The position numbers were made by a program, and so were the translations under genes. Below the pieces are notes generated by a model. The model saw nothing but the letters and a program-made list of their open reading frames with translations. It was not told the DNA's origin and did no database searches. Positions 40,884 to 47,321 of a DNA stretch of 47,321 nucleotides are shown piece after piece. Position 1 is the first letter of the stretch. Each line of letters opens with the position of its first letter. The stretch comes from Collinsella sp. TF05-9AC (GTDB lineage: Bacteria > Actinomycetota > Coriobacteriia > Coriobacteriales > Coriobacteriaceae): assembly GCF_003438495.1 (NCBI RefSeq), contig NZ_QSSH01000018.1, positions 1 to 47,321 of the forward strand, given 5' to 3'.

Positions 40884-41570
40884 CTACCTCCTTTGGTTGA
40901 TAAGGTCCTCGATTATCGAGACGACCTCGTCGATGGTGTGGGCGGTGGAGTCGACGTGCACGGCGTCCTCGGCGGGCACGAGCGGGGCGACCTCGCGGCT
41001 GCTGTCAAGCTTGTCGCGCTGCTTAAGGGCGTCGAGGGTCTCGTCGACCTCGGCCTCGAGCCGCGCTGTGCTGAGCGGCTGGGCGTCGTTTTGGTGACGC
41101 TGCAGCACGCGGCGGCGGGCGCGCTCACGCGGGTCGGCGGTCAGGAAGACCTTGACCTGCGCGTTAGGGAACACGACGGTGCCGATGTCGCGACCCTCGG
41201 CCACGATATCGCGGTCCTCGGCGGCGCGGCGCTGGTGGATGAGCATGGCGGCGCGCACGCCCGGATAGGCCGAGACCTTGGACACGTTGGCGTCGACCTG
41301 CGGGGTGCGGATGGCGGCCGAAGCGTCTTGGCCGTCGATGGTCAGGCGCGTGTCCTCGCCGGTGCCGTTGGTAAAGCGGATCTCAATCTGCTCGGCGAGA
41401 GCGTCGATGGCCGCCTCGTTATCCAGATCGATGCCGCGGTCGAGCGCGGCGAAGGTGACGGCGCGATACATGGCGCCCGTGTCGAGCTTGTTAAAGCCAA
41501 GCTGACGGGCAATCTCCTTGGCGATAGTGGACTTGCCGGATCCGGCGGGGCCGTCGATGGCGACGATCAT
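40884..41570 (-). CDS. cmk: Cytidylate kinase
   Basis: Phosphorylates CMP and dCMP. P-loop GPAGSGKST (7-15), DTGAMYRAVT, RDIGTVVFP and the lid region ADPRERARRR are present. Length 228 residues. Lies between the pseudouridine synthase gene (66 bases upstream) and plsC, a linkage common in Firmicutes and actinobacteria. Confidence 0.96.
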   Translation of the reverse strand: MIVAIDGPAGSGKSTIAKEIARQLGFNKLDTGAMYRAVTFAALDRGIDLDNEAAIDALAEQIEIRFTNGTGEDTRLTIDGQDASAAIRTPQVDANVSKVSAYPGVRAAMLIHQRRAAEDRDIVAEGRDIGTVVFPNAQVKVFLTADPRERARRRVLQRHQNDAQPLSTARLEAEVDETLDALKQRDKLDSSREVAPLVPAEDAVHVDSTAHTIDEVVSIIEDLINQRR

Positions 41571-41636
41571 GCAATGCTTCCTTTCGATGGTTGACGTGCT
41601 GGTATGGTTCGCGGGCGTTGGGGCGCGGCGGGTTGC

Positions 41637-42611
41637 CTAGCCCGTGTAGCGCTCGCGGTAGGTGTTGCGCTTGGGCGCGGAGCCGTGGCTGCCGTGGTGA
41701 CGCGTGCGGCTGGCGGTGTTGGTCGCCGGCGCGGCGACGCGCTTGGAGCTGGCCTGCTTGGGCGGGATGCCACCGGCCTTGAGGATCTGTACCTCGCGGT
41801 CGGTGAGCTCGCGCCACGAGCCTTTGGCCACGTCCTTGAGCTCGAGGCCGGCAAAGTTGCAGCGATGCAGACGGATTACCGGGTGGTGGATCTTGCTCAG
41901 CATGCGCTTGACCTGGTTCTTGCGACCTTCGCGGATGATGACCTCCACGGCGGTGGTGCCGGGCTTGACGCCTTGGGGAGCTACGGCTTCGGCCTCGCGC
42001 GCGTTGATGACTCGGCAGATTGCCGGCTGGCAGAGGCCGTCGTCGAGGTCGATGCCGCGACGCAGCGGCTCAAGATCGCGGTCGGTCAGCTGCCCGTCCA
42101 CGAGTGCCTGGTAAGTTTTATAGACATGCTTGCTGGGGTGCAGCAGGTCCTGTGACAGGTCGCCGTCGGTGGTAAAGAGCAAAAGGCCCGTGGTGTCACG
42201 GTCCAGGCGGCCCACCGGGAACAGTCCCGGAAAGCGGTCGCGGGGGACCAGATCGGCCACACAAGGGCGCTCCTGCGGGTCGCTCATGGTGGTGAGGTAG
42301 CCGGTCGGCTTGTAGAGCATCAAGTACACGGCGCCCTGGTTGAGTTTGACGGGCATGCCGTCGACCTCAATGTGATCGTGGTCGACATCGACCTTGGTGC
42401 CCAGCTCGGTCGCGACCTGGCCGTTGACGGTCACGCGGCCAGCGGTCATCAGGTCCTCTGAGCCGCGACGGCTCGCCACGCCCGCGCGTGCCAAAAAGCG
42501 CTGCAGGCGCATGGTGTGCGGATAGACGGGCTGGGCGTCGGACTTGTGCATATCCACGTTGGGAGCCGCAGCTCCGGCGCGCGTCTCCGCTGCTTCGTTA
42601 GTCCTCGTCAT
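41637..42611 (-). CDS. rluB: 23S rRNA pseudouridine synthase (RluB-type)
   Basis: Pseudouridylates 23S rRNA. An N-terminal extension of about 30 residues precedes an S4 RNA-binding domain (34-90: MRLQRFLARAGVASRRGSE). The RsuA/RluB catalytic domain has GRLDRDTTG (134-142, catalytic D137) and EGRKNQVKRM. A basic, Ala/Arg-rich tail ends the 324 residues. The ATG at 42611 has GGAGG seven bases upstream, inside scpB, which it overlaps by 14 bases. The exact rRNA target is assumed by family. Confidence 0.9.
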   Translation of the reverse strand: MTRTNEAAETRAGAAAPNVDMHKSDAQPVYPHTMRLQRFLARAGVASRRGSEDLMTAGRVTVNGQVATELGTKVDVDHDHIEVDGMPVKLNQGAVYLMLYKPTGYLTTMSDPQERPCVADLVPRDRFPGLFPVGRLDRDTTGLLLFTTDGDLSQDLLHPSKHVYKTYQALVDGQLTDRDLEPLRRGIDLDDGLCQPAICRVINAREAEAVAPQGVKPGTTAVEVIIREGRKNQVKRMLSKIHHPVIRLHRCNFAGLELKDVAKGSWRELTDREVQILKAGGIPPKQASSKRVAAPATNTASRTRHHGSHGSAPKRNTYRERYTG

Positions 42612-43326
42612 GCGTATCCTCCGCAGTGTCGCCGGTGGCTAGGATTTCCTCGCCGCCGACCGCCTCGACATCATCAATATCGGTATCGAGCAGTTCGCGC
42701 TCTTCGTCCAGGTCCTCGGCCTGCTCCTCGAGCGTGGACTGAATACTGCGGCCGCTCAGGCGCTCGCGGATAAACTGGCGCGACTGCTCGTCGGGGGCAA
42801 ACTGCTCCAGATCGGGCAGGTCGCGGGTGGAGCGCAGGCCGAACTTTTCCAAGAAGGCGTTGGTCGTGCCGTAGATGATGGCCTGACCGCGCTGGGGGTC
42901 GCGGCCGAGCTCTCGCACCAGACCCTTGTCCACGAGCGACGCGATGACGCCGTCGGAATTGACGCCGCGGATGCCCTTGACCACCTCGCGCGTCACGGGC
43001 TGGTGGTATGCGATGACGGCCAGGGTTTCGAGCGCCGCCTGCGACAGCTTTTGCGTGTCCCAGCTCAGCACGTAGGCCTCGACCACGTCGTGGTATGCGG
43101 GGTGCGTAAACAGGCGCCAGCCGCCGGCGACCTCGCGCAGCTGAAAGCCGCGGTTGGCCTCCTCGTACTCAACCTTGAGCTCGGCGAGCAGCGACGCGCA
43201 CTCACCGGGGGCGATATCCAGTGCGCCGGCCAGCGCGGGCGCACTCACCGGGTCGCTCGACACCAGCAGCAGCGCCTCGAGGGCGCCTTTGAGGCTGTTT
43301 GCCTCCAGCGTGGAAAGGGTTGACAT
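42598..43326 (-). CDS. scpB: Segregation and condensation protein B
   Basis: Kleisin-interacting winged-helix subunit of the SMC condensin. Two winged-helix domains (residues 10-180): SLKGALEALLLVSSDPVS, ETLAVIAYHQPVTR, EIRG-type VKGIRGVNSDGVI and GRDPQRGQAIIYGTT. Length 242 residues; the last 50 are acidic. Starts 11 bases after scpA and overlaps the pseudouridine synthase gene by 14 bases. The SMC subunit is not in the window. Confidence 0.95.
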   Translation of the reverse strand: MSTLSTLEANSLKGALEALLLVSSDPVSAPALAGALDIAPGECASLLAELKVEYEEANRGFQLREVAGGWRLFTHPAYHDVVEAYVLSWDTQKLSQAALETLAVIAYHQPVTREVVKGIRGVNSDGVIASLVDKGLVRELGRDPQRGQAIIYGTTNAFLEKFGLRSTRDLPDLEQFAPDEQSRQFIRERLSGRSIQSTLEEQAEDLDEERELLDTDIDDVEAVGGEEILATGDTAEDTHDED

Positions 43327-43337
43327 GGTTGCGGCTC

Positions 43338-44150
43338 CTATTCGGTGAGCTCGGGGCCCTCGCCGGGCACATAGGCCTCGGCGCCCTCGACGCGGTTGAT
43401 TTGAATGGTTCCAAAGATCTCGTCCTGGCTCAGCGTGAGCGAGCCGCGCTTGGCGAGCTCAAGCATGGCAAGGAAGGTGACGACGAGCTGCTCGGTGGTG
43501 GCATCGCCGTCCAGCAGCTCGCGGAAAGTGCAGGTTTGGTGCGCCATGGTAAAGCGGTCGACTGAGGCCACGGTCAGGTCGAGCGGCACGCGATGCGGAG
43601 CTACGTGCTCGGCCTCCAGCAGGAAGGTCTGTCGCTTGCCGTCCAGGTCGGCGCAGATGACGGCGAGGCCGCGCAGGGTAATGCCGGCCAGATAGTCGGG
43701 CATTAGGCCCAAGAACTCGGGGTCGGGGCCGGCCACGCGCGGATGCATGCGGCTTTCGGCCTGCATACGCGCACCGAGGGCCGCAGCCGCGCCTTTAAAC
43801 TGCTTGTAGGCAATCAGGCGCTGGATCAGGACCTCACGCAGCGCGTCGCCGTCAAGCGTGCTGAGCTCCTCGAGGTCTTCGTCGAACTCGTCATCGTCGT
43901 CATCGACTTTGCGCGGGGCCTCCTGCGGCACCAGAGAGGCAGCCTTGATGTCCAAAAGGGTTGCCGCGACCAGCAAAAAGTCGCTTGCTACGTCCAGGTC
44001 CAGCGCCTCGATGCGCTCGGCCTCGGCAAGGTACTGCTCGGCCACCTCGCTGATCGAGATGGCACCGATATCTACTTTTTGGCGGGTTACCAGCTGCAGC
44101 AGCAGGTCGAACGGTCCGCTGTAGACCTGCGTCGACACGCGATACGACAT
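43338..44150 (-). CDS. scpA: Segregation and condensation protein A
   Basis: Kleisin subunit closing the SMC ring. N-terminal signature YSGPFDLLLQLVTRQKVDI and ISISEVAEQYL. C-terminal winged helix around FRELLDGDATTEQLVVTFLAMLELAK (read as FRELLDGDATTEQ, then LAMLELAKRG). The ATG at 44150 has AAGGAGG five bases upstream. Length 270 residues. The 84-base gap to the M50 protease gene holds only a GC-rich hairpin (GGCGC/GCGCC) without a T-run. Confidence 0.95.
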   Translation of the reverse strand: MSYRVSTQVYSGPFDLLLQLVTRQKVDIGAISISEVAEQYLAEAERIEALDLDVASDFLLVAATLLDIKAASLVPQEAPRKVDDDDDEFDEDLEELSTLDGDALREVLIQRLIAYKQFKGAAAALGARMQAESRMHPRVAGPDPEFLGLMPDYLAGITLRGLAVICADLDGKRQTFLLEAEHVAPHRVPLDLTVASVDRFTMAHQTCTFRELLDGDATTEQLVVTFLAMLELAKRGSLTLSQDEIFGTIQINRVEGAEAYVPGEGPELTE

Positions 44151-44234
44151 CTTCGACCTCCTTTGACGGCGCCTTCGCGGCGCGGTTTGGGTGCATGCTG
44201 CGACCGTTTTACACGGACGACCTGTAAGTTTACC

Positions 44235-44918
44235 TTAGATGCCGGCGATTGCGAAGTTGAGCAGCTGCTCAGCAAGCGGATACACGGTAACGTCGAAATA
44301 GCGGCCGATTACATCGATGCCGGTCCACATAGGCAGCAGGTATAGAACCAGGATGAGTATGGGCATAGCGTATTGCTGCATGCGGTAATAGTTGTTGAGC
44401 GCCTTGCCCTTGAGGAAGGGCACGATGATCGACGAGCCATCAAGCGGCGGAATCGGAATGAGGTTAAAGAACGCGAGCGACAGGTTGACCACGATAAACG
44501 TGGCGCCGAAGTTCATAATTTGGGACGCCACGGCAAAGGACATGCTGGCGTAGAGATTGCCGTACGTTACGTGCATGAGGGCGGCCGCGAGGCACGCGAG
44601 TGCGATATTCGATGTGGGGCCGGCTACGCTCACCAGGACCTCGTCGCGCTTGGGGTGCTTGAGGTTGTTGAGATAGACGGGCACGGGCTTGGCGAAGGCG
44701 AACACGGGACCGCCTGCGGCGAGCATGAGCAGCGGCAAGATGATGGTGCCAAACGGGTCGATATGGTTGAGCGGGTTGAGCGATACGCGTCCGCGCGAGC
44801 GCGCCGTTTTGTCGCCGAGAGCCCAGGCCGCGGCGGCGTGCGCGCTCTCGTGAATGACGATGCCAACGATGACGGCGACGGCGCTGGCGAGCAGGTTCAT
44901 GATGTAGCTGTTGGACAT
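44235..44918 (-). CDS. Site-2 protease family (M50) membrane metalloprotease
   Basis: Intramembrane zinc protease of the small YwhC/Rip3-like group. HExxH is H23-E-S-A-H27 (GIVIHESAHAAA), and the second metal ligand motif NLIPIPPLDGS is present. About six hydrophobic segments in 227 residues. There is no PDZ domain, unlike RseP/RasP. The gene is regularly found upstream of scpA-scpB in Gram-positive genomes. Substrate unknown. Confidence 0.93.
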   Translation of the reverse strand: MSNSYIMNLLASAVAVIVGIVIHESAHAAAAWALGDKTARSRGRVSLNPLNHIDPFGTIILPLLMLAAGGPVFAFAKPVPVYLNNLKHPKRDEVLVSVAGPTSNIALACLAAALMHVTYGNLYASMSFAVASQIMNFGATFIVVNLSLAFFNLIPIPPLDGSSIIVPFLKGKALNNYYRMQQYAMPILILVLYLLPMWTGIDVIGRYFDVTVYPLAEQLLNFAIAGI

Positions 44919-44927
44919 GGCGCTCTC

Positions 44928-45224
44928 CTAGCGGACGCGGCGCGAGGCGCGCGTGAGCAGGTAATCGGCCACAAACAGGATCACAGCGACGATGGCGTAA
45001 TCCAGGCGGAACACGCCGCCAAAGGGCGACGTGATGACGCCGTAGCCGGCGATGGCGCTCGGCAGCGCGCGCGAAAGCTCAACGACAAAGCCCACGATCT
45101 GCAGCTTGGCGGTCAGGCCGCTAAAGCACAGCAGCACGGTCATCGCGCTGATAAAGATGCCGCAGATGCGACAAGCGATAGCGATGATGCTCATCGCCAC
45201 AGCAGTGGCCTTACGAGAGTTCAC
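44928..45224 (-). CDS. Small membrane protein of unknown function
   Basis: I do not recognise a family. Protein of 98 residues from a GTG at 45224, chosen because GAGGAG lies seven bases upstream inside the ABC-F gene; the start overlaps that gene's end by 14 bases. An internal ATG (45194) would give 88 residues. Hydrophobic segments at about residues 11-35, a weaker one near 50-65, and 75-92, ending with a basic RASRRVR. It may be small and poorly conserved; its in-operon position and RBS support it being real. Confidence 0.65.
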   Translation of the reverse strand: MNSRKATAVAMSIIAIACRICGIFISAMTVLLCFSGLTAKLQIVGFVVELSRALPSAIAGYGVITSPFGGVFRLDYAIVAVILFVADYLLTRASRRVR

Positions 45225-47244
45225 GCGCGGTCTCCTCTTCGATCTGGGTGGAAAGCTCCAGCCATTCGTCCTCGAGCTTGGGAAGCTCTTGCTTAAGGCC
45301 GTTATATTCCCCCAGCGCCGCGTTGAACTTATCCTGATCGGCATAAAGCTCTTCGCTTGCCATCAATTCCATAAGCTCGTCATAGCGGGCGCGCTTTTTA
45401 TCGAGCTCCGTCTCGATCTTCTTGAGCTGGTTGCGCACGCCCTTGAGCTTTTTGTTGAGTGCGGCGCGGGCCTGGGCCTCGGCGCGCTTTTGCTCCTTGG
45501 TCTTTTTGCCCTCGGCGGGCTTGGAGGCGGTGGCGGGGGTGTCGGGCTGGGCCGCGGTGACCTTAGCGGACTTGGTCGCGGCCGGTGCGCTCTCCCCTGC
45601 CGCCTCGGCGGCGGCGCGGGCTGCGAGGTCCTCGCGCTTGTAGAGGTAGTAGTCGTAGTCGCCGTCGTAGACCGTGACCTTGCCATCGCGGATGTCAATG
45701 ATGCGGTTGGCCACAGCGCGTACCAGGTGCTCGTCGTGGCTGATCAGCACGATGGTGCCGGGGAAGTTTTGCAGGGCGTTCTCGAGCATGTCTACCGAGT
45801 CGATGTCCAGGTGGTTGGTGGGCTCGTCCAGGCACAGGAGCGCCTCGGGGGCCACGAGCATCTTGGCAAGCGCCAGACGCGCCTTTTCGCCGCCGGAGAG
45901 GACACGGACCTGCTTCTCGATGGAGTCGTTGTCGCTAAATAGGAAGGCGCCCAGCAGGCTGCGCTGCTGCGGCATGGTCCACTTGGGCGTGACGGTGTCG
46001 ATCTCTTGCAGGACGGTGTTGGACTCGGTCATGCCCTCGAGCGCGTGCTGGGCGTAGTAGGCCACACCCACGTTGGTGCCCAGGTCGCGGGTGCCGGTGG
46101 TGGGCGGTTCCAGGCCGGCGAGGATCTTCATGAGGGTGGACTTGCCGGCGCCGTTGGGGCCGACGAGCGCCACATGCTCGCCGCGGTAGAGCTTGAGGTC
46201 GATGTCACTGTAGATGTGCTTGTCGCCGTATGACTTGGAGACGCCCTCGAGGCCCACGACCATATCGCCCGAGCGCGGCGGGTCGGGGAACTTAAAGTCG
46301 ATATGCTTGTGGCCCTCGGGCAGGATGACGAGCTCCTTCTTGATCTGCTCGATCTTGCGGATACGCTCCTGGGCCTGGGCGGCCTTGGTGGGCTTGTAGC
46401 GGAACTTATCGACGAAGACCTGCATGTGGGCGATGTCGCGCTCCTGGGCGGCACGCTTGGCGCGCATCTGCTCAAGGTTGTCCTCGCGCTGCTTGAGGTA
46501 GCTGCTGTAGTTGCCGGTGTAGGTGGTCACGCGGCGGTTCTCGAGCGCGGCGACGTGGTCGACGCAGGCGTCCATGAAGGCGCGGTCGTGGCTGACGATG
46601 AGGACGGCGCCGTCGTAGCTGGCGATAAAGCCGCGCAGCCACTGGACACTCTCGAGATCCAGGTGGTTGGTGGGCTCGTCCAGGAGCAGCAGGTCGGGGT
46701 GGCGCAGGAAAAGCTTGGCGAGCGCGATGCGCATCTGCCAGCCGCCGGAAAACTCGGAGCAGGGACGCTCAAAGTCGGTGACCTTAAAGCCCAGACCGGA
46801 CAGGATTTTGCGGGCGTTGCTTTCGAGCTCGTAGCCGCCTAGGTGCTCAAAGCGGTCCTGGACCTGGCCGTATTCGTTCAGGAGTGCGTCGACGTCCTTG
46901 CCCTGCTCGGAGAGCTCGGTGATTTGTGCCTGAAGCTCGTTGGCGCGCTCGCCCATGCGGCGGATTTCCTTAGCGGCCGCCATGACCTCGGCGAGGATGG
47001 TGGTGTCCTTATGCTCCAGGTTGGTTTCCTGCTCTAGGTAGCCCACCTGGCAGTCCTTGGCGTACTGGACCTGGCCGGCGTCGGGGCTGTCGATGCCCAT
47101 GATGATCTTGAGCATGGTGGTTTTACCGGCGCCGTTGGGACCCACGAGGGCGAAACGCTCGCCGGGGTTGATCTGGAAGGACGCGCCGCTAAAGAGGACG
47201 CGTGCGCCGAAGCTTTTTTCGATCTTGTCGACCAGAAGGATCAT
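45211..47244 (-). CDS. ABC-F family ATP-binding protein (Uup/YdiF-like)
   Basis: Soluble twin-ATPase acting on the ribosome; no membrane domain. First nucleotide-binding domain: Walker A GPNGAGKT (35-42), signature FSGGWQMR, Walker [15 protein letters not shown] linker rich in Arg/Lys follows, then the second domain: [28 protein letters not shown]. The C-terminus (about 560-677) has an Ala/Lys-rich stretch and a coiled coil resembling the Uup/EttA-like DNA- or RNA-binding tail. Length 677 residues. Whether it is a translation factor or an antibiotic-resistance type cannot be told; the long tail favours the Uup group. A terminator of an upstream gene precedes it, so it is probably the first gene of the operon. 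Confidence 0.92.
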   Translation of the reverse strand: MILLVDKIEKSFGARVLFSGASFQINPGERFALVGPNGAGKTTMLKIIMGIDSPDAGQVQYAKDCQVGYLEQETNLEHKDTTILAEVMAAAKEIRRMGERANELQAQITELSEQGKDVDALLNEYGQVQDRFEHLGGYELESNARKILSGLGFKVTDFERPCSEFSGGWQMRIALAKLFLRHPDLLLLDEPTNHLDLESVQWLRGFIASYDGAVLIVSHDRAFMDACVDHVAALENRRVTTYTGNYSSYLKQREDNLEQMRAKRAAQERDIAHMQVFVDKFRYKPTKAAQAQERIRKIEQIKKELVILPEGHKHIDFKFPDPPRSGDMVVGLEGVSKSYGDKHIYSDIDLKLYRGEHVALVGPNGAGKSTLMKILAGLEPPTTGTRDLGTNVGVAYYAQHALEGMTESNTVLQEIDTVTPKWTMPQQRSLLGAFLFSDNDSIEKQVRVLSGGEKARLALAKMLVAPEALLCLDEPTNHLDIDSVDMLENALQNFPGTIVLISHDEHLVRAVANRIIDIRDGKVTVYDGDYDYYLYKREDLAARAAAEAAGESAPAATKSAKVTAAQPDTPATASKPAEGKKTKEQKRAEAQARAALNKKLKGVRNQLKKIETELDKKRARYDELMELMASEELYADQDKFNAALGEYNGLKQELPKLEDEWLELSTQIEEETARELS

Positions 47245-47275
47245 GGTGCCGCCTTTGACCTTGTTTGCCTATATG

Positions 47276-47303
47276 AAAAAAGGCCCCAACTTGCGTTGGA
47301 GCC
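47276..47303 (-). terminator. Terminator of a leftward gene beyond the right edge
   Basis: On the minus strand GGCTCCAAC-GCAA-GTTGGGGCC (nine positions, one mismatch) is followed by TTTTTTCAT. It ends a transcript coming from outside the window and implies that the ABC-F gene has its own promoter in the 30-base gap, which I cannot identify. Confidence 0.8.
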
Positions 47304-47321
47304 TCATTCAATGCTCGGGTG

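Overview
The window is a gene-dense, GC-rich chromosomal segment. It carries no phage genes, transposase genes, CRISPR arrays or rRNA. Gene content and order suggest an actinobacterium of the class Coriobacteriia, most likely Collinsella or a close relative (inference). It joins actinobacterial markers (a GarA/OdhI-like FHA protein next to an FtsR-like MerR regulator; lexA divergent from a LysM protein and nrdR) to features better known from Firmicutes (RNase J, RNase Y, SpoVS, DUF1836, DegV). The order rnj-ftsK/spoIIIE-rodZ-(yajQ-rimO)-pgsA-cinA-recA-recX-rny-X-spoVS-miaB-miaA-hflX-lexA closely follows the Bacillus subtilis dapA-to-lexA neighbourhood.

Left part (about 0.2-18.3 kb, plus strand). 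RNA decay (RNase J, RNase Y), chromosome translocation (FtsK), cell shape (RodZ-like), translation fidelity (RimO, MiaB, MiaA), phospholipid synthesis (PgsA), NAD salvage (PncC/CinA) and recombination (RecA, RecX) lie in tight runs. recA has a textbook LexA-controlled promoter. An unrecognised GHKL-fold ATPase sits between rny and spoVS, where Bacillus carries ymdB.

SOS hub (about 18.3-21.2 kb). lexA is read leftward, with a one-base overlap to a membrane acyltransferase-like gene. A YneA/ChiZ-like LysM protein, nrdR and dut are read rightward. The intergenic region between lexA and the LysM gene holds two perfect LexA boxes and one near-perfect box, and a 12-bp perfect inverted repeat buries the nrdR start codon. 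This unit couples DNA damage to division arrest, dNTP supply and dUTP removal.

Intergenic repeat region (21.2-21.66 kb). It has no gene. It holds a 23-bp-stem bidirectional terminator and three copies of a repeat. Two copies are complete and fold into long hairpins whose outer arms differ in sequence yet stay complementary; the third is a half copy. This is the strongest candidate here for an undescribed element.

Middle part (21.66-30.1 kb). A processive-type glycosyltransferase, thioredoxin reductase, a DUF1836 regulator and a DegV protein come first. The last two share a nearly identical palindromic operator candidate. A leftward group follows: PgsA-type protein, FHA, FtsR-like, apt and a secreted NlpC/P60 hydrolase. 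One tRNA-Pro(GGG) with its terminator is present.

Right part (30.15-47.3 kb, minus strand). Seventeen co-directional genes with gaps mostly under 20 bp or short overlaps run from an ABC-F ATPase to coaBC. They cover condensin subunits ScpA/ScpB, a pseudouridine synthase, Cmk, PlsC, IspH, a DUF512 radical-SAM protein, Der, PlsY, GpsA, Rpe, a cysteine desulfurase, a NIF3-like protein and a coiled-coil zinc-ribbon protein. This is a housekeeping superoperon for membrane lipid, ribosome assembly and cofactor synthesis. A terminator of a further leftward gene lies at the right edge.
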